Below are positions 38,093 through 46,163 of a stretch of 64,000 nucleotides of DNA, piece after piece. The position numbers and the translations under genes are program-made. Numbering within the stretch: the first letter of the stretch is position 1; each line of letters starts with the position of its first letter. Source of the stretch: Chitinophaga niabensis (lineage in GTDB: Bacteria > Bacteroidota > Bacteroidia > Chitinophagales > Chitinophagaceae). The stretch lies in the NCBI RefSeq assembly GCF_900129465.1, contig NZ_FSRA01000002.1, forward strand, positions 434,001 to 498,000, read 5' to 3'. The notes below the pieces were generated by a model that had not been told where the DNA came from, did no database searches, and saw only the letters and a list, made by a program, of their open reading frames with translations.

Positions 38093-38164
38093 CAACTGAT
38101 TGACTATTAAGGCATAGGACTGCGACAGGGTAGCATAGGTATCCATTATATATAACCTTGAGAA

Positions 38165-38989
38165 TTAACTTGCAGGGAAAGTGATCACGCGGGCAGCTCC
38201 CCAATCCAGTATACCTTCTTCCTCTTCTTCAGTAGCTGTTACTTTTTTATCTGCGTGCTGGTAAAGCGTCCATGCCCCCTGGTTGTATTCCAGCGAGGTA
38301 AGGTTTTCCACCCAGTCTCCCGAGTTCAGGTAAGTAACGGTTTTACCATTCGCCGCCATCTCTTTAATGATCGGCTGATGGATATGCCCGCAGCAAACCA
38401 CATCAAATTCTTTATCCGCTGCAATATCCGCTACGGTCTGCTCAAAATCTGATATGAACTTCACGGCCTGCTTTACACTATCCTTCACTTTCTTTGAAAA
38501 CGACATCTTTTCCCGGCCCATTCTTTCCAGCAGGTGATTCACCAGGCGGTTGAGGATGATCAGGATATCATATCCCTTTCCTCCGAGCTTGGCGAGCCAT
38601 TTGGAGTTTTTCATGGTCACGTCATATACATCCCCATGGAAAAACCAGTGGCGTTTACCATCCACATCCAGGATCAGTTTATTATCGATCACAAAATTGC
38701 TGAGGTTGAAACCGGCATATTTCCGCAAAGCCTCGTCGTGGTTCCCGGTGAGGTAATACACTTCGGTGCCCTTTCCGATCATTTTCAGGATGCGGCGGAT
38801 CACTTTGGTATGGGATTTTGGGAAGAATCGCTTGCTGAATTGCCAGATATCGATGATATCACCGTTGAGGATGAGGATCCGGGGATCTATTGAATCCAGG
38901 TAATTTACCAGTTCCTTTGCGTGGCAGCCGTAGATCCCAAGGTGTACATCGGAGATCACGACTATATCTAATGGGCGTTTATCGGACAT
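38165..38989 (-). CDS. LpxH-like UDP-2,3-diacylglucosamine diphosphatase family metallophosphatase
   Basis: A calcineurin-type metallophosphoesterase of 274 residues with all metal ligands present: Asp14 and His16 (SDVHLG), Asp44 (NGD), Asn83-His84 (GNHDE), His118 (HGD), and His202 and His204 (GHIH). The pattern and the insert between HGD and GHIH match the YbbF/LpxH group that cleaves UDP-2,3-diacylglucosamine in lipid A synthesis at the inner membrane face. Bacteroidetes have several paralogues of this family, so the substrate is likely but not certain. It has no export signal. It lies between the 132-residue gene and the divergent DUF47-pit operon. Confidence 0.82.
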   Translation of the reverse strand: MSDKRPLDIVVISDVHLGIYGCHAKELVNYLDSIDPRILILNGDIIDIWQFSKRFFPKSHTKVIRRILKMIGKGTEVYYLTGNHDEALRKYAGFNLSNFVIDNKLILDVDGKRHWFFHGDVYDVTMKNSKWLAKLGGKGYDILIILNRLVNHLLERMGREKMSFSKKVKDSVKQAVKFISDFEQTVADIAADKEFDVVCCGHIHQPIIKEMAANGKTVTYLNSGDWVENLTSLEYNQGAWTLYQHADKKVTATEEEEEGILDWGAARVITFPAS

Positions 38990-39131
38990 TTTTCTGTTAT
39001 AAGTGAACCACTTGCACCGTTTTCAAACTATTTTGATATATAATTGTTAGATTATATGAAAAAGCTAAATTTCACGGTATAGGAGGTGTTGTAGGCAATT
39101 GATTTCCTTATGCAAAGGAAAATTTGCTATA

Positions 39132-39213
39132 TTACTTTTATATTAATACAGTGTTACCAAATTATTAATTCTCACTTTTTTTTGGCTCCTATACCTGCTG
39201 AAGGCTATTTTTG
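39132..39213 (+). promoter_or_regulatory. Promoter of the DUF47-pit operon
   Basis: TTTG at 39181-39184 and TATTTTTG at 39206-39213, 21 bp apart, match both halves of the Bacteroidetes promoter consensus. The predicted start leaves a leader of about 25 nt. Upstream, four 7-mers beginning TTA (39132, 39143, 39154 and 39165) lie at an exact 11-bp period and have the same orientation to transcription as the repeats at 37.4 kb, but with a looser sequence and a larger gap to the -7 element. Confidence 0.6.
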
Positions 39214-39243
39214 CGGCAAAATTTTCAACTAACACACAAACAT

Positions 39244-39894
39244 ATGGGAGGCTTTAATTCTATCGTTAAGTTGTTCATGCCTAAAGACAGGGTATTCTAT
39301 TCTCTTTTTGAGGATGTGGCAGCAAACCTTGTGGAGATGGGCAAAGTACTGGTAGAACTGGTGGAGACCAAGGATATGCAGGTCCGCAAGGATAAAGTGC
39401 ATCTCATAGAACGCCTGGAGCATAAGAACGACGATTACACACACCGTATTTTTGTTGAATTAGGTCAGAACTTCATTACTCCTTTTGACCGGGAGGATAT
39501 CCACTATCTGGCTTCCACGCTTGATGACGTGGCGGATTACATCCATGGGTCTGCAAAAAGGATAGACATATACAAAGTGGGTGAGATCAACGACAGTGTA
39601 AGAAAACTGGCTGATCTCATTAACCAGGGCGTACAGGAACTGGCACGGGCCATTCCCGAACTGCGTAATATGAGCAATATGCGCGTTATCACAGATGCCT
39701 GTGTAAAGATCAACAGCCTGGAAAACCATGCAGACGATATTTACGACAGGGCTATTGCCGATCTGTTTGAACAGGAAAGCAATGCTGTGGAGCTGATCAA
39801 GATGCGCGAGATCTATCAGGCTTTGGAAATCGCTACTGACAAGTGCGAAGACTCCGCCAATGTGATAGAAACCATCATCATCAAATACGCATAG
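39244..39894 (+). CDS. DUF47/PhoU-like Pit accessory protein
   Basis: A cytoplasmic all-helical protein of 216 residues from the ATG at 39244; a TTG at 39211 lies inside the -7 element. It belongs to the DUF47 family related to PhoU, with the YSLFEDVAANLVEMG start and the LENHADDIYDRAIADLF and ALEIATDKCEDSANVIE segments. The acidic clusters are thought to bind metal in PhoU-type proteins. Members of this family sit next to Pit transporters and are needed for or modulate their activity. It lies 22 bp before the Pit gene. Confidence 0.92.
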   Translation: MGGFNSIVKLFMPKDRVFYSLFEDVAANLVEMGKVLVELVETKDMQVRKDKVHLIERLEHKNDDYTHRIFVELGQNFITPFDREDIHYLASTLDDVADYIHGSAKRIDIYKVGEINDSVRKLADLINQGVQELARAIPELRNMSNMRVITDACVKINSLENHADDIYDRAIADLFEQESNAVELIKMREIYQALEIATDKCEDSANVIETIIIKYA

Positions 39895-39916
39895 TAGCGG
39901 TTAATTTTTTACTCCC

Positions 39917-40930
39917 ATGGTCTTTCTGGTTATAATTATTATACTGGCTTTCATTTTCGATTATATCAATGGTTTTCACGATGCTGCCAACTCTATTGCT
40001 ACCATCGTGTCCACCAAAGTGCTCACTCCTTTCCAGGCGGTATTATGGGCAGCGCTCTTCAACTTCGCGGCATTCTTTATTTCCAAATATGTTTACGGGG
40101 AGTTCAAAGTAGGTAATACCATTGCCAAATCCATTTTTGAACAATACATTACGCTCAAAGTGATCTTTTCCGGGCTGGTAGCCGCTATCGCCTGGAACCT
40201 GCTGACCTGGTGGTATGGTATTCCATCCAGTTCTTCCCATACGCTGATAGGTGGTTTTATTGGAGCAGCCGTAACAAATGCAGGCGGTTCCTTTGATGTG
40301 ATCAACTATGCCAAAGTATTGCCTACCGTATATTTCATTGTGCTGGCTCCCTTTATTGGTATGGTGGTGGCCTTTATTATTACGGTGATCATTGTAAATA
40401 TCTGTAAAAGGGCTAACCCTTACAGGGCGGATAACTGGTTCAAACGGTTGCAATTAGTATCTTCTGCAGCATTCAGCCTTGGCCACGGCGGTAACGATGC
40501 CCAGAAAGTAATGGGTATTATCGCTGCGGCCATGGTGGCTCACGGAGGTATTGAAGGTGTACATACCCTGAAAGATATCCCGTCCTGGGTACCATTTGCC
40601 TGTTTTACCTGCATAGCGCTGGGAACGCTCAGTGGTGGCTGGAAGATCGTTAAAACAATGGGGACCCGCATCACGAAAGTAACGCCGCTTGAGGGTGTGA
40701 GCGCTGAAACGGCAGGTGCCATTACGCTGTTCCTTTCTGAAAGCCTGGCTATTCCTGTAAGTACCACACATACCATCACAGGTTCCATCATTGGGGTAGG
40801 TGCTACCAAAAGGCTCTCTGCCGTTCGTTGGGGTGTTACCGTAAACCTGCTCTGGGCCTGGATATTGACCATCCCCATCAGTGCCTTGCTGGCTTCTGTG
40901 GTATATTTTATCGTAAGTATCTTTATCTAA
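39917..40930 (+). CDS. Inorganic phosphate transporter, Pit family
   Basis: A low-affinity metal-phosphate/H+ symporter in the inner membrane, 337 residues and about ten membrane helices. The two inverted signature motifs are both present: NGFHDAANSIAT near residue 18 and GHGGNDAQKVMGIIA near residue 192. The length fits the short bacterial PitA-like group. It is the second gene of the DUF47-pit operon and ends before a strong terminator. Confidence 0.95.
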   Translation: MVFLVIIIILAFIFDYINGFHDAANSIATIVSTKVLTPFQAVLWAALFNFAAFFISKYVYGEFKVGNTIAKSIFEQYITLKVIFSGLVAAIAWNLLTWWYGIPSSSSHTLIGGFIGAAVTNAGGSFDVINYAKVLPTVYFIVLAPFIGMVVAFIITVIIVNICKRANPYRADNWFKRLQLVSSAAFSLGHGGNDAQKVMGIIAAAMVAHGGIEGVHTLKDIPSWVPFACFTCIALGTLSGGWKIVKTMGTRITKVTPLEGVSAETAGAITLFLSESLAIPVSTTHTITGSIIGVGATKRLSAVRWGVTVNLLWAWILTIPISALLASVVYFIVSIFI

Positions 40931-40953
40931 GCATCATGTGCTTTATATACAGG

Positions 40954-40989
40954 AAAAGCCCCCGCAACTACGGGGGCTTTTCTTTTTTT
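40954..40989 (+). terminator. Intrinsic terminator of the DUF47-pit operon
   Basis: An 11-bp perfect stem (AAAAGCCCCCG), loop CAACTA, then a T-rich tail. It lies 23 bp past the pit stop codon. Confidence 0.9.
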
Positions 40990-41023
40990 ACAAATCAAAT
41001 TATGGCAAGTAAAGAAGACCGCC

Positions 41024-41031
41024 TATTTTTG
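41024..41031 (+). promoter_or_regulatory. Putative -7 element of rfbA
   Basis: TATTTTTG, an exact TAnnTTTG match, 23 bp before the ATG at 41055. Confidence 0.5.
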
Positions 41032-41054
41032 TGCCTCCAAAAGATTGATTTTCC

Positions 41055-41915
41055 ATGAAAGGAATTATCCTCGCAGGCGGTTCAGGGACCAGGCTGCACC
41101 CCATTACATATGCTATCAGTAAACAGATCATGCCGGTGTACGACAAACCGATGATCTATTACCCCCTTTCCACCCTGATGCTGGCTGGTATCCGGGAAAT
41201 ACTGATCATCAGCACCCCGCACGACCTTCCGTCTTTCCAACGCCTGTTTGGCGATGGCAGCCAGTTTGGTCTTCAATTGTCTTATGCGGAACAAGCCATT
41301 CCCAATGGACTGGCACAGGCTTTTGTGATAGGAAAGGAATTTATAGGAAAGGATAATGTGGCGCTGGTTTTGGGAGATAATATCTTTTACGGAGCCGGCC
41401 TGGGCACCCAGCTGGCCAATAATGCCAGTCCTGAGGGCGGGATCGTATATGCATACCAGGTATCGGACCCGGAACGTTATGGTGTGGTAGAATTTGATGC
41501 CAGTATGCAGGCAGTATCCATTGAGGAAAAACCGGCTAAACCTAAATCCAGCTATGCTGTGCCGGGTTTATATTTCTATGATAATGCCGTGGTGGACATT
41601 GCAGAAAAGCTGCAACCCAGCCCACGCGGGGAATATGAGATCACAGATGTGAACAGGGAATACCTGCGCAGAGGTAAATTAAAGGTATCCATCCTGCCAC
41701 GCGGCACCGCCTGGCTGGATACAGGAACGTTTGATTCACTGATGCAGGCTTCCCAGTTTGTACAGGTGATAGAACAAAGGCAGGGTATTAAAGTAGCCTG
41801 CATCGAAGAGATCGCTTATCGCAAAGGGTTCATTGACAGAGAACAACTGGAAAAGCTCGCAAAACCGCTGGTGAAGAGCGGTTACGGGGAATATTTAATG
41901 AACCTGGTAAAATAA
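41055..41915 (+). CDS. rfbA: Glucose-1-phosphate thymidylyltransferase
   Basis: Forms dTDP-glucose from dTTP and glucose-1-phosphate, the first step to dTDP-rhamnose and related sugars; cytoplasmic. 286 residues, the standard length for RmlA. The nucleotide-binding GGSGTRLHP is at residues 8-16, and KQIMPVYDKPMIYYP and VLGDNIFYG follow as in the family. It starts a short sugar-nucleotide set with galE on the same strand; rmlB, C and D are not in the window. Confidence 0.94.
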   Translation: MKGIILAGGSGTRLHPITYAISKQIMPVYDKPMIYYPLSTLMLAGIREILIISTPHDLPSFQRLFGDGSQFGLQLSYAEQAIPNGLAQAFVIGKEFIGKDNVALVLGDNIFYGAGLGTQLANNASPEGGIVYAYQVSDPERYGVVEFDASMQAVSIEEKPAKPKSSYAVPGLYFYDNAVVDIAEKLQPSPRGEYEITDVNREYLRRGKLKVSILPRGTAWLDTGTFDSLMQASQFVQVIEQRQGIKVACIEEIAYRKGFIDREQLEKLAKPLVKSGYGEYLMNLVK

Positions 41916-41961
41916 ATTGGCTGTATTACTTTTATCTCATCTAACATCTAACCAATAAGCA

Positions 41962-42993
41962 ATGCAAAAAGTCCTCGTCACAGGAGGTTGTGGATACATA
42001 GGATCCCATACCATCGTAGATCTGATCAATAATGGATTTGACGTTGTTTCCGTAGACAGTAATATCCGCAGCACCCCGCAACTGCTGGACGGCGTGGAAA
42101 AGATCACCGGTAAAAAGGTACGTAACTATAAAGTGGACCTTTGCAACCTGGAAGATACCAATGCCGTGTTCCATGAAAACAGGGATATTGTGGGCGTTAT
42201 TCATTTTGCCGCCCTGAAAAGTGTGGGTGAATCTGTTAATGATCCTTTATTCTATTTTCAGAACAACCTCACTTCCCTTGTAAATGTGCTGAAATGCATC
42301 AAGGAATATAAGATCCCCAACTTCGTATTCTCTTCTTCCTGCTCCGTATACGGCAATACCACTGCCTTACCTGTAGTAGAAGAAACCCCGCTGGGTGAAG
42401 CTCAAAGCCCATATGCACGTACCAAACAAATGGGCGAGCAGATGATCGAGGATTTCAGCCGGGTAAACGATACACAGAATATCCTGCTCCGTTACTTCAA
42501 TCCTGTGGGCGCACATGCTTCTGCACTGATCGGAGAACTGCCACTGGGCAAACCGGATAACCTGGTACCTGTTATCACGCAAACTGCTATCGGCAAACTG
42601 CCCAAGGTAACGGTTTTTGGCACCCAATACCCTACCCGCGATGGTTCCTGCATCCGCGATTACGTACATGTAAGTGATATTGCCAACGCACATACAAAAG
42701 CACTGCAATACCTGATCGATAAACGTAACAGCGAAAAATGCGAGGTGTTCAACCTGGGTACCGGAGATGGCGTAACCGTACTGGAAGCCATCAAGGCATT
42801 CGAAAAGATCTCCGGCGTAAAACTGAACTATGAGCTGGGTGCTGAAAGGCCCGGCGACGTAATAGCCATCTATGCTAATAATACCAAAGCAAAGGAAAAA
42901 CTGGGATGGGCGCCCCAATTTGGCATCGACGATATGATGCGCACCGCCTGGCAGTGGGAGATAGCGCTGCGCGACAGGGTTTTAAATAATTAA
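41962..42993 (+). CDS. galE: UDP-glucose 4-epimerase
   Basis: Interconverts UDP-glucose and UDP-galactose with bound NAD; cytoplasmic. 343 residues, extended short-chain dehydrogenase family. The Rossmann motif GGCGYIGS is at 8-15, the catalytic Ser is in SSSCSVYG (about 124-131), and the YxxxK pair is Tyr151 and Lys155. The C-terminal substrate region (GERPGD-like, AERPGDV) is typical of GalE. It lies 46 bp after rfbA. Confidence 0.94.
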   Translation: MQKVLVTGGCGYIGSHTIVDLINNGFDVVSVDSNIRSTPQLLDGVEKITGKKVRNYKVDLCNLEDTNAVFHENRDIVGVIHFAALKSVGESVNDPLFYFQNNLTSLVNVLKCIKEYKIPNFVFSSSCSVYGNTTALPVVEETPLGEAQSPYARTKQMGEQMIEDFSRVNDTQNILLRYFNPVGAHASALIGELPLGKPDNLVPVITQTAIGKLPKVTVFGTQYPTRDGSCIRDYVHVSDIANAHTKALQYLIDKRNSEKCEVFNLGTGDGVTVLEAIKAFEKISGVKLNYELGAERPGDVIAIYANNTKAKEKLGWAPQFGIDDMMRTAWQWEIALRDRVLNN

Positions 42994-43006
42994 TTCTTTA
43001 TTTTGC

Positions 43007-43014
43007 TAGCTTTG
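43007..43014 (+). promoter_or_regulatory. Putative -7 element of the transketolase C-subunit gene
   Basis: TAGCTTTG, an exact TAnnTTTG match, 20 bp before the ATG at 43035, suggesting the gene has its own promoter. Confidence 0.45.
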
Positions 43015-43034
43015 CGGCACAAATCTCAGGCATA

Positions 43035-44000
43035 ATGGTAAAAGATATACAAGTATTGAACGAAAAGGAAACCCGTGGAGGATTCGGTGAAGGTATCCTG
43101 GAAGCGGGAAAAAGGAACCCTAACGTGATCGCGCTCACTGCAGACCTGTTAGGATCCATGAAATTGCAGGCCTTTATCAAAGAATTCCCGGACCGCTTTG
43201 TACAATGCGGTATTGCAGAAGCCAATATGATCGGGGTGGCTGCCGGTATGACCATCGGCGGTAAAATTCCATACACTACTACTTTCGCTAACTTTTCCAC
43301 TGGCCGTGTGTACGATCAGATCCGCCAGTCTGTTGCCTATTCCGGCAAGAATGTGAAGATCTGTGCTTCCCACGCCGGTTTAACTTTAGGTGAAGATGGC
43401 GCTACCCACCAGATCCTGGAAGACATCGGCATGATGAAAATGCTGCCGGGTATGACCGTGATCGTACCATGTGACTTCAATCAGACCAAAGCAGCCACCA
43501 TCGCTATTGCTGATTACGAAGGACCGGTATATCTCCGTTTTGGCCGCCCAAAATGGCCCAATTTCACCCCTGAGAACCAGGAATTCCAGATCGGAAAAGC
43601 CCAGGTACTCAATGAAGGTACAGATATCACCCTCTTTGCCTGTGGCCACCTGGTATGGAAATGTATTGAAGCCGGCCGCATCCTCGAAGAAAAAGGATAC
43701 AGCGTGGAACTGATCAACATCCACACCATTAAACCACTGGATGAGGAAGCGATCATCAAATCCATCAAAAAAACAGGTTGTGCTGTAACTGCAGAAGAAC
43801 ACAACGTGCTTGGCGGCCTGGGAGACAGCGTTGCACAGGTGGCAGCCCGTAATTTCCCTATCCCCATTGAATACGTTGGTACCAACGATACTTTCGGGGA
43901 AAGTGGCAAACCAACAGAACTATTAACAAAATATGGCCTGGACACACCGCATATTGTTGCAGCGGCTGAAAAGGCACTTGCCCGTAAAAAGGCTAAATAA
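43035..44000 (+). CDS. Transketolase family protein, C-terminal half (Pyr and C domains)
   Basis: 321 residues covering the pyrimidine-binding and C-terminal domains of transketolase/DXS-type enzymes. The Glu of QCGIAEANMIGVAAG activates the thiamine ring, GLTLGEDGATHQ matches split transketolases, and the C domain (VELINIHTIKPLDEEAI) follows. The thiamine-diphosphate PP domain is missing, so the active enzyme needs a separate N-terminal subunit (about 280 residues), which is not in this window. The pathway is pentose phosphate or a related transfer, by family. Confidence 0.88.
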   Translation: MVKDIQVLNEKETRGGFGEGILEAGKRNPNVIALTADLLGSMKLQAFIKEFPDRFVQCGIAEANMIGVAAGMTIGGKIPYTTTFANFSTGRVYDQIRQSVAYSGKNVKICASHAGLTLGEDGATHQILEDIGMMKMLPGMTVIVPCDFNQTKAATIAIADYEGPVYLRFGRPKWPNFTPENQEFQIGKAQVLNEGTDITLFACGHLVWKCIEAGRILEEKGYSVELINIHTIKPLDEEAIIKSIKKTGCAVTAEEHNVLGGLGDSVAQVAARNFPIPIEYVGTNDTFGESGKPTELLTKYGLDTPHIVAAAEKALARKKAK

Positions 44001-44024
44001 TCCAGGAAGATTAAACTTCCGGGC

Positions 44025-44053
44025 AAAAAAACCATCCTAAGGATGGTTTTTTT
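44025..44053 (+). terminator. Intrinsic terminator after the transketolase gene
   Basis: A 13-bp stem (AAAAAAACCATCC) with loop TAA and a run of seven T's in its right arm, 24 bp after the stop. Confidence 0.85.
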
Positions 44054-44111
44054 CTGTTTTAGGGATATTGGTTATATTTATTTTACAGGAGTATATACTG
44101 TTTAACCGCCT

Positions 44112-44663
44112 ATGGCTGTAACGCAAGAAGATAAAGAGTTAATAGCACTATATGGACAGCCGGATACAAAAGAGAAGGGATTCACGCTCATTGTGCGGAA
44201 GTACCAGGAACGATTGTATTGGCATATCCGGCGCCTGGTGATAGATCATGAGGATGCAAACGATGTATTGCAAAACGTGTTCATTAAGGTTTGGAAAAGC
44301 CTGGATTCCTTCCGGGAAGATGCCCGCCTGTATACCTGGTTGTACAAAATTGCCACTAACGAAAGCCTTACTTTCCTGGATCAGCAGAAACGTAAATCAG
44401 CCATCTCCCTGTCTGATGTAGAAACCGGCCTAAGCAATAAACTGCAGGCAGATACCCAATACGATGCTAATAAGGTGGAATGGAAGCTGCAAAAAGCCAT
44501 CCTCAGCCTGCCGGAAAAGCAGCGGGTGGTGTTTAACCTCCGGTATTACGAAGAAATGCCATACGAGGAAATGAGCAGGGTATTGGAAACATCCGAAGGG
44601 GCGCTAAAAGCATCTTATCACCATGCTGTGAAAAAAGTAGAAGATTTCCTTAAAAACAACTGA
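44112..44663 (+). CDS. ECF-type RNA polymerase sigma factor
   Basis: 183 residues with region 2 (LIVRKYQERLYWHIRRLV, then DANDVLQNVFIKVW and TWLYKIATNES) and region 4 (LPEKQRVVFNLRYYEEMPYEEMS, then GALKASYHHAVKK). It is of the SigW/RpoE group common in Bacteroidetes. It heads a three-gene set with a membrane protein (probable anti-sigma factor) and a Spy-like protein, which suggests control of an envelope stress response. The target promoter is unknown. Confidence 0.93.
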   Translation: MAVTQEDKELIALYGQPDTKEKGFTLIVRKYQERLYWHIRRLVIDHEDANDVLQNVFIKVWKSLDSFREDARLYTWLYKIATNESLTFLDQQKRKSAISLSDVETGLSNKLQADTQYDANKVEWKLQKAILSLPEKQRVVFNLRYYEEMPYEEMSRVLETSEGALKASYHHAVKKVEDFLKNN

Positions 44664-44697
44664 TTAAACCATAGCAGATAAATATCGTCTTATTAAT

Positions 44698-45318
44698 ATG
44701 CACAAAGGGAAAGACATAGTGGATGAATTAAAGGAGGTGGCCCCTTCTTTAGAGGTTTTGGGAGATTCCCCGGCTTATTCCGTGCCTTCAGGGTACTTTG
44801 AAACATTTCCGGCAAGCCTGATGGCGGCCATTCATGCTGCAGACAATAAGCAGGATGTAGCGGAGGAACTGAGCGAACTGTCTCCTCTCCTGGCTTCCAT
44901 GCCAAAACAAACACCTTTTACGGCGCCGGATGGTTATTTTGAGGGATTGGGCCATGAAGTGACCGTTCGCAGGAATGAATCACAGCCCGGCAGGATCGTT
45001 ACCATGGGCCGCAGGGTGAAACTATTCAAAAGATGCCTTGTTGCAGCTGCTGTTGCAGGTGTGATCAGCATAGGCGCCGTGATGTTGTCCAAATCTTATA
45101 AGGACAATTCGCTGGACAGGCAGCTGGCCCAGATCAGCGACCAGGAAATTATAGATTTCCTCCAGTCAAATACAGATGCATTCGATAATGAGAATATCTT
45201 TACAAATGTTTCTTTAGAAGAAGAGGCCCCCTCCGTATTACCGGAAGAACTTTCTGAAGCTGAAATAGAAAGTTACCTGGAGGATAACCTTTTAAAAGAA
45301 CTGCCGCTTAATCAATAA
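44698..45318 (+). CDS. Probable anti-sigma factor, single-span membrane protein
   Basis: 206 residues with no strong family match by eye. The N-terminal half contains two copies of a short motif, VPSGYFETFP and APDGYFEGLG. One membrane helix lies at about residues 114-130 (CLVAAAVAGVISIGAVML), flanked by Arg and Lys on the cytoplasmic side. The C-terminal part is acidic and would be periplasmic. Its place directly after an ECF sigma gene and the cytoplasm-helix-periplasm layout suggest an anti-sigma role, but no zinc-binding HxxxCxxC is present. Its stop overlaps the next start (TAATG). Confidence 0.7.
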   Translation: MHKGKDIVDELKEVAPSLEVLGDSPAYSVPSGYFETFPASLMAAIHAADNKQDVAEELSELSPLLASMPKQTPFTAPDGYFEGLGHEVTVRRNESQPGRIVTMGRRVKLFKRCLVAAAVAGVISIGAVMLSKSYKDNSLDRQLAQISDQEIIDFLQSNTDAFDNENIFTNVSLEEEAPSVLPEELSEAEIESYLEDNLLKELPLNQ

Positions 45319-45815
45319 TGAGCATGAAGAGAAGAAACCTGATATGGCTGATAATGGGATTTTTAAGCATGGTGATGGTACCTGTGCGGCATGCTATTGC
45401 CCAGGATGCCGCACAGGAAGATGCTGCCGCCAAACAGGATAAGATCAAAGCACTTGAACTGCTGTACATTTCCCGCGAGCTGGACCTCACTTCTGAAGAA
45501 GCAGAGAAGTTCTGGCCGGTTTATAAGAAATATTCGAAGGAAGTAAATGAACTGCTGGCAGAACGCAAACGTAAAGCCAAGGAACTGAAAGGCCAGCCGC
45601 GTACGGATGCCGTAGCGGAAGAAGCCTTGGATAAAGAACTGGGATATGAACGCAAAATGCTGGAAATAAAAACCCGTTACAAGCAGGAGTTCATGAAAAT
45701 ATTACCTGCCCGTAAAGTGGGAAATATTTACAGGAGCGAAAGGGAATTCCGCGCTATGATGATCCGCCAGCTGAAAGAAAGGAAGGATAACCGGATGCTG
45801 CGGAAGAGACCGTAA
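45318..45815 (+). CDS. Periplasmic Spy/LTXXQ-like helical protein
   Basis: 165 residues with a signal peptide ending RHAIAQ. The mature protein is helical and rich in Lys, Glu and Arg. LTSEEAEKFWPVYKKYSKEVNELL resembles the LTxxQ/Spy/CpxP family of periplasmic chaperones and metal-stress proteins, with Glu in place of Gln. It is probably an output or sensor of the sigma system upstream, to which it is coupled by a TAATG overlap. Confidence 0.72.
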   Translation: MSMKRRNLIWLIMGFLSMVMVPVRHAIAQDAAQEDAAAKQDKIKALELLYISRELDLTSEEAEKFWPVYKKYSKEVNELLAERKRKAKELKGQPRTDAVAEEALDKELGYERKMLEIKTRYKQEFMKILPARKVGNIYRSEREFRAMMIRQLKERKDNRMLRKRP

Positions 45816-45818
45816 TGC

Positions 45819-46163
45819 TTACTGCTCTTTATAATGCGCCCTTACCTCTGTAATTTTTCCATCTTCATTCAGCACCATCATTTCTGCTGCCAGCCTGTTA
45901 CCTACACTTTTATAGTATAGCACCTGGGAGTCCACTCCTTCCAATACATGGTATAATTCAAAATGAAGGTCTGTGTAAACAGACAGTGCGCGTTCGAAGT
46001 ATTCACGTAAAGCCTTTTTACCGGTAATGCGCCCGGAGACCTCGTTATTTACTTTTTTGATAAAGGGAGAATAGAAAACAATGTTTTCCGAATAATGTTC
46101 CATGATCTGGTCGAGATCATGTGAATTCCATGCCTGCAGCCATTCGTTGGCGAAATTACTCAT
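45819..46163 (-). CDS. NTF2-like (SnoaL-type) protein
   Basis: 114 residues from the ATG at 46163, with the NTF2/SnoaL cone fold pattern: NEWLQAWNSHDLDQIMEHYSENIVFYSP, then ALREYFERAL and a strand ending ITEVRAHYK. Members include small isomerases and many proteins of unknown role. It overlaps the upstream hydrolase gene by ATGA, so it ends the rod-shape operon. Its function there is unknown. Confidence 0.78.
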   Translation of the reverse strand: MSNFANEWLQAWNSHDLDQIMEHYSENIVFYSPFIKKVNNEVSGRITGKKALREYFERALSVYTDLHFELYHVLEGVDSQVLYYKSVGNRLAAEMMVLNEDGKITEVRAHYKEQ

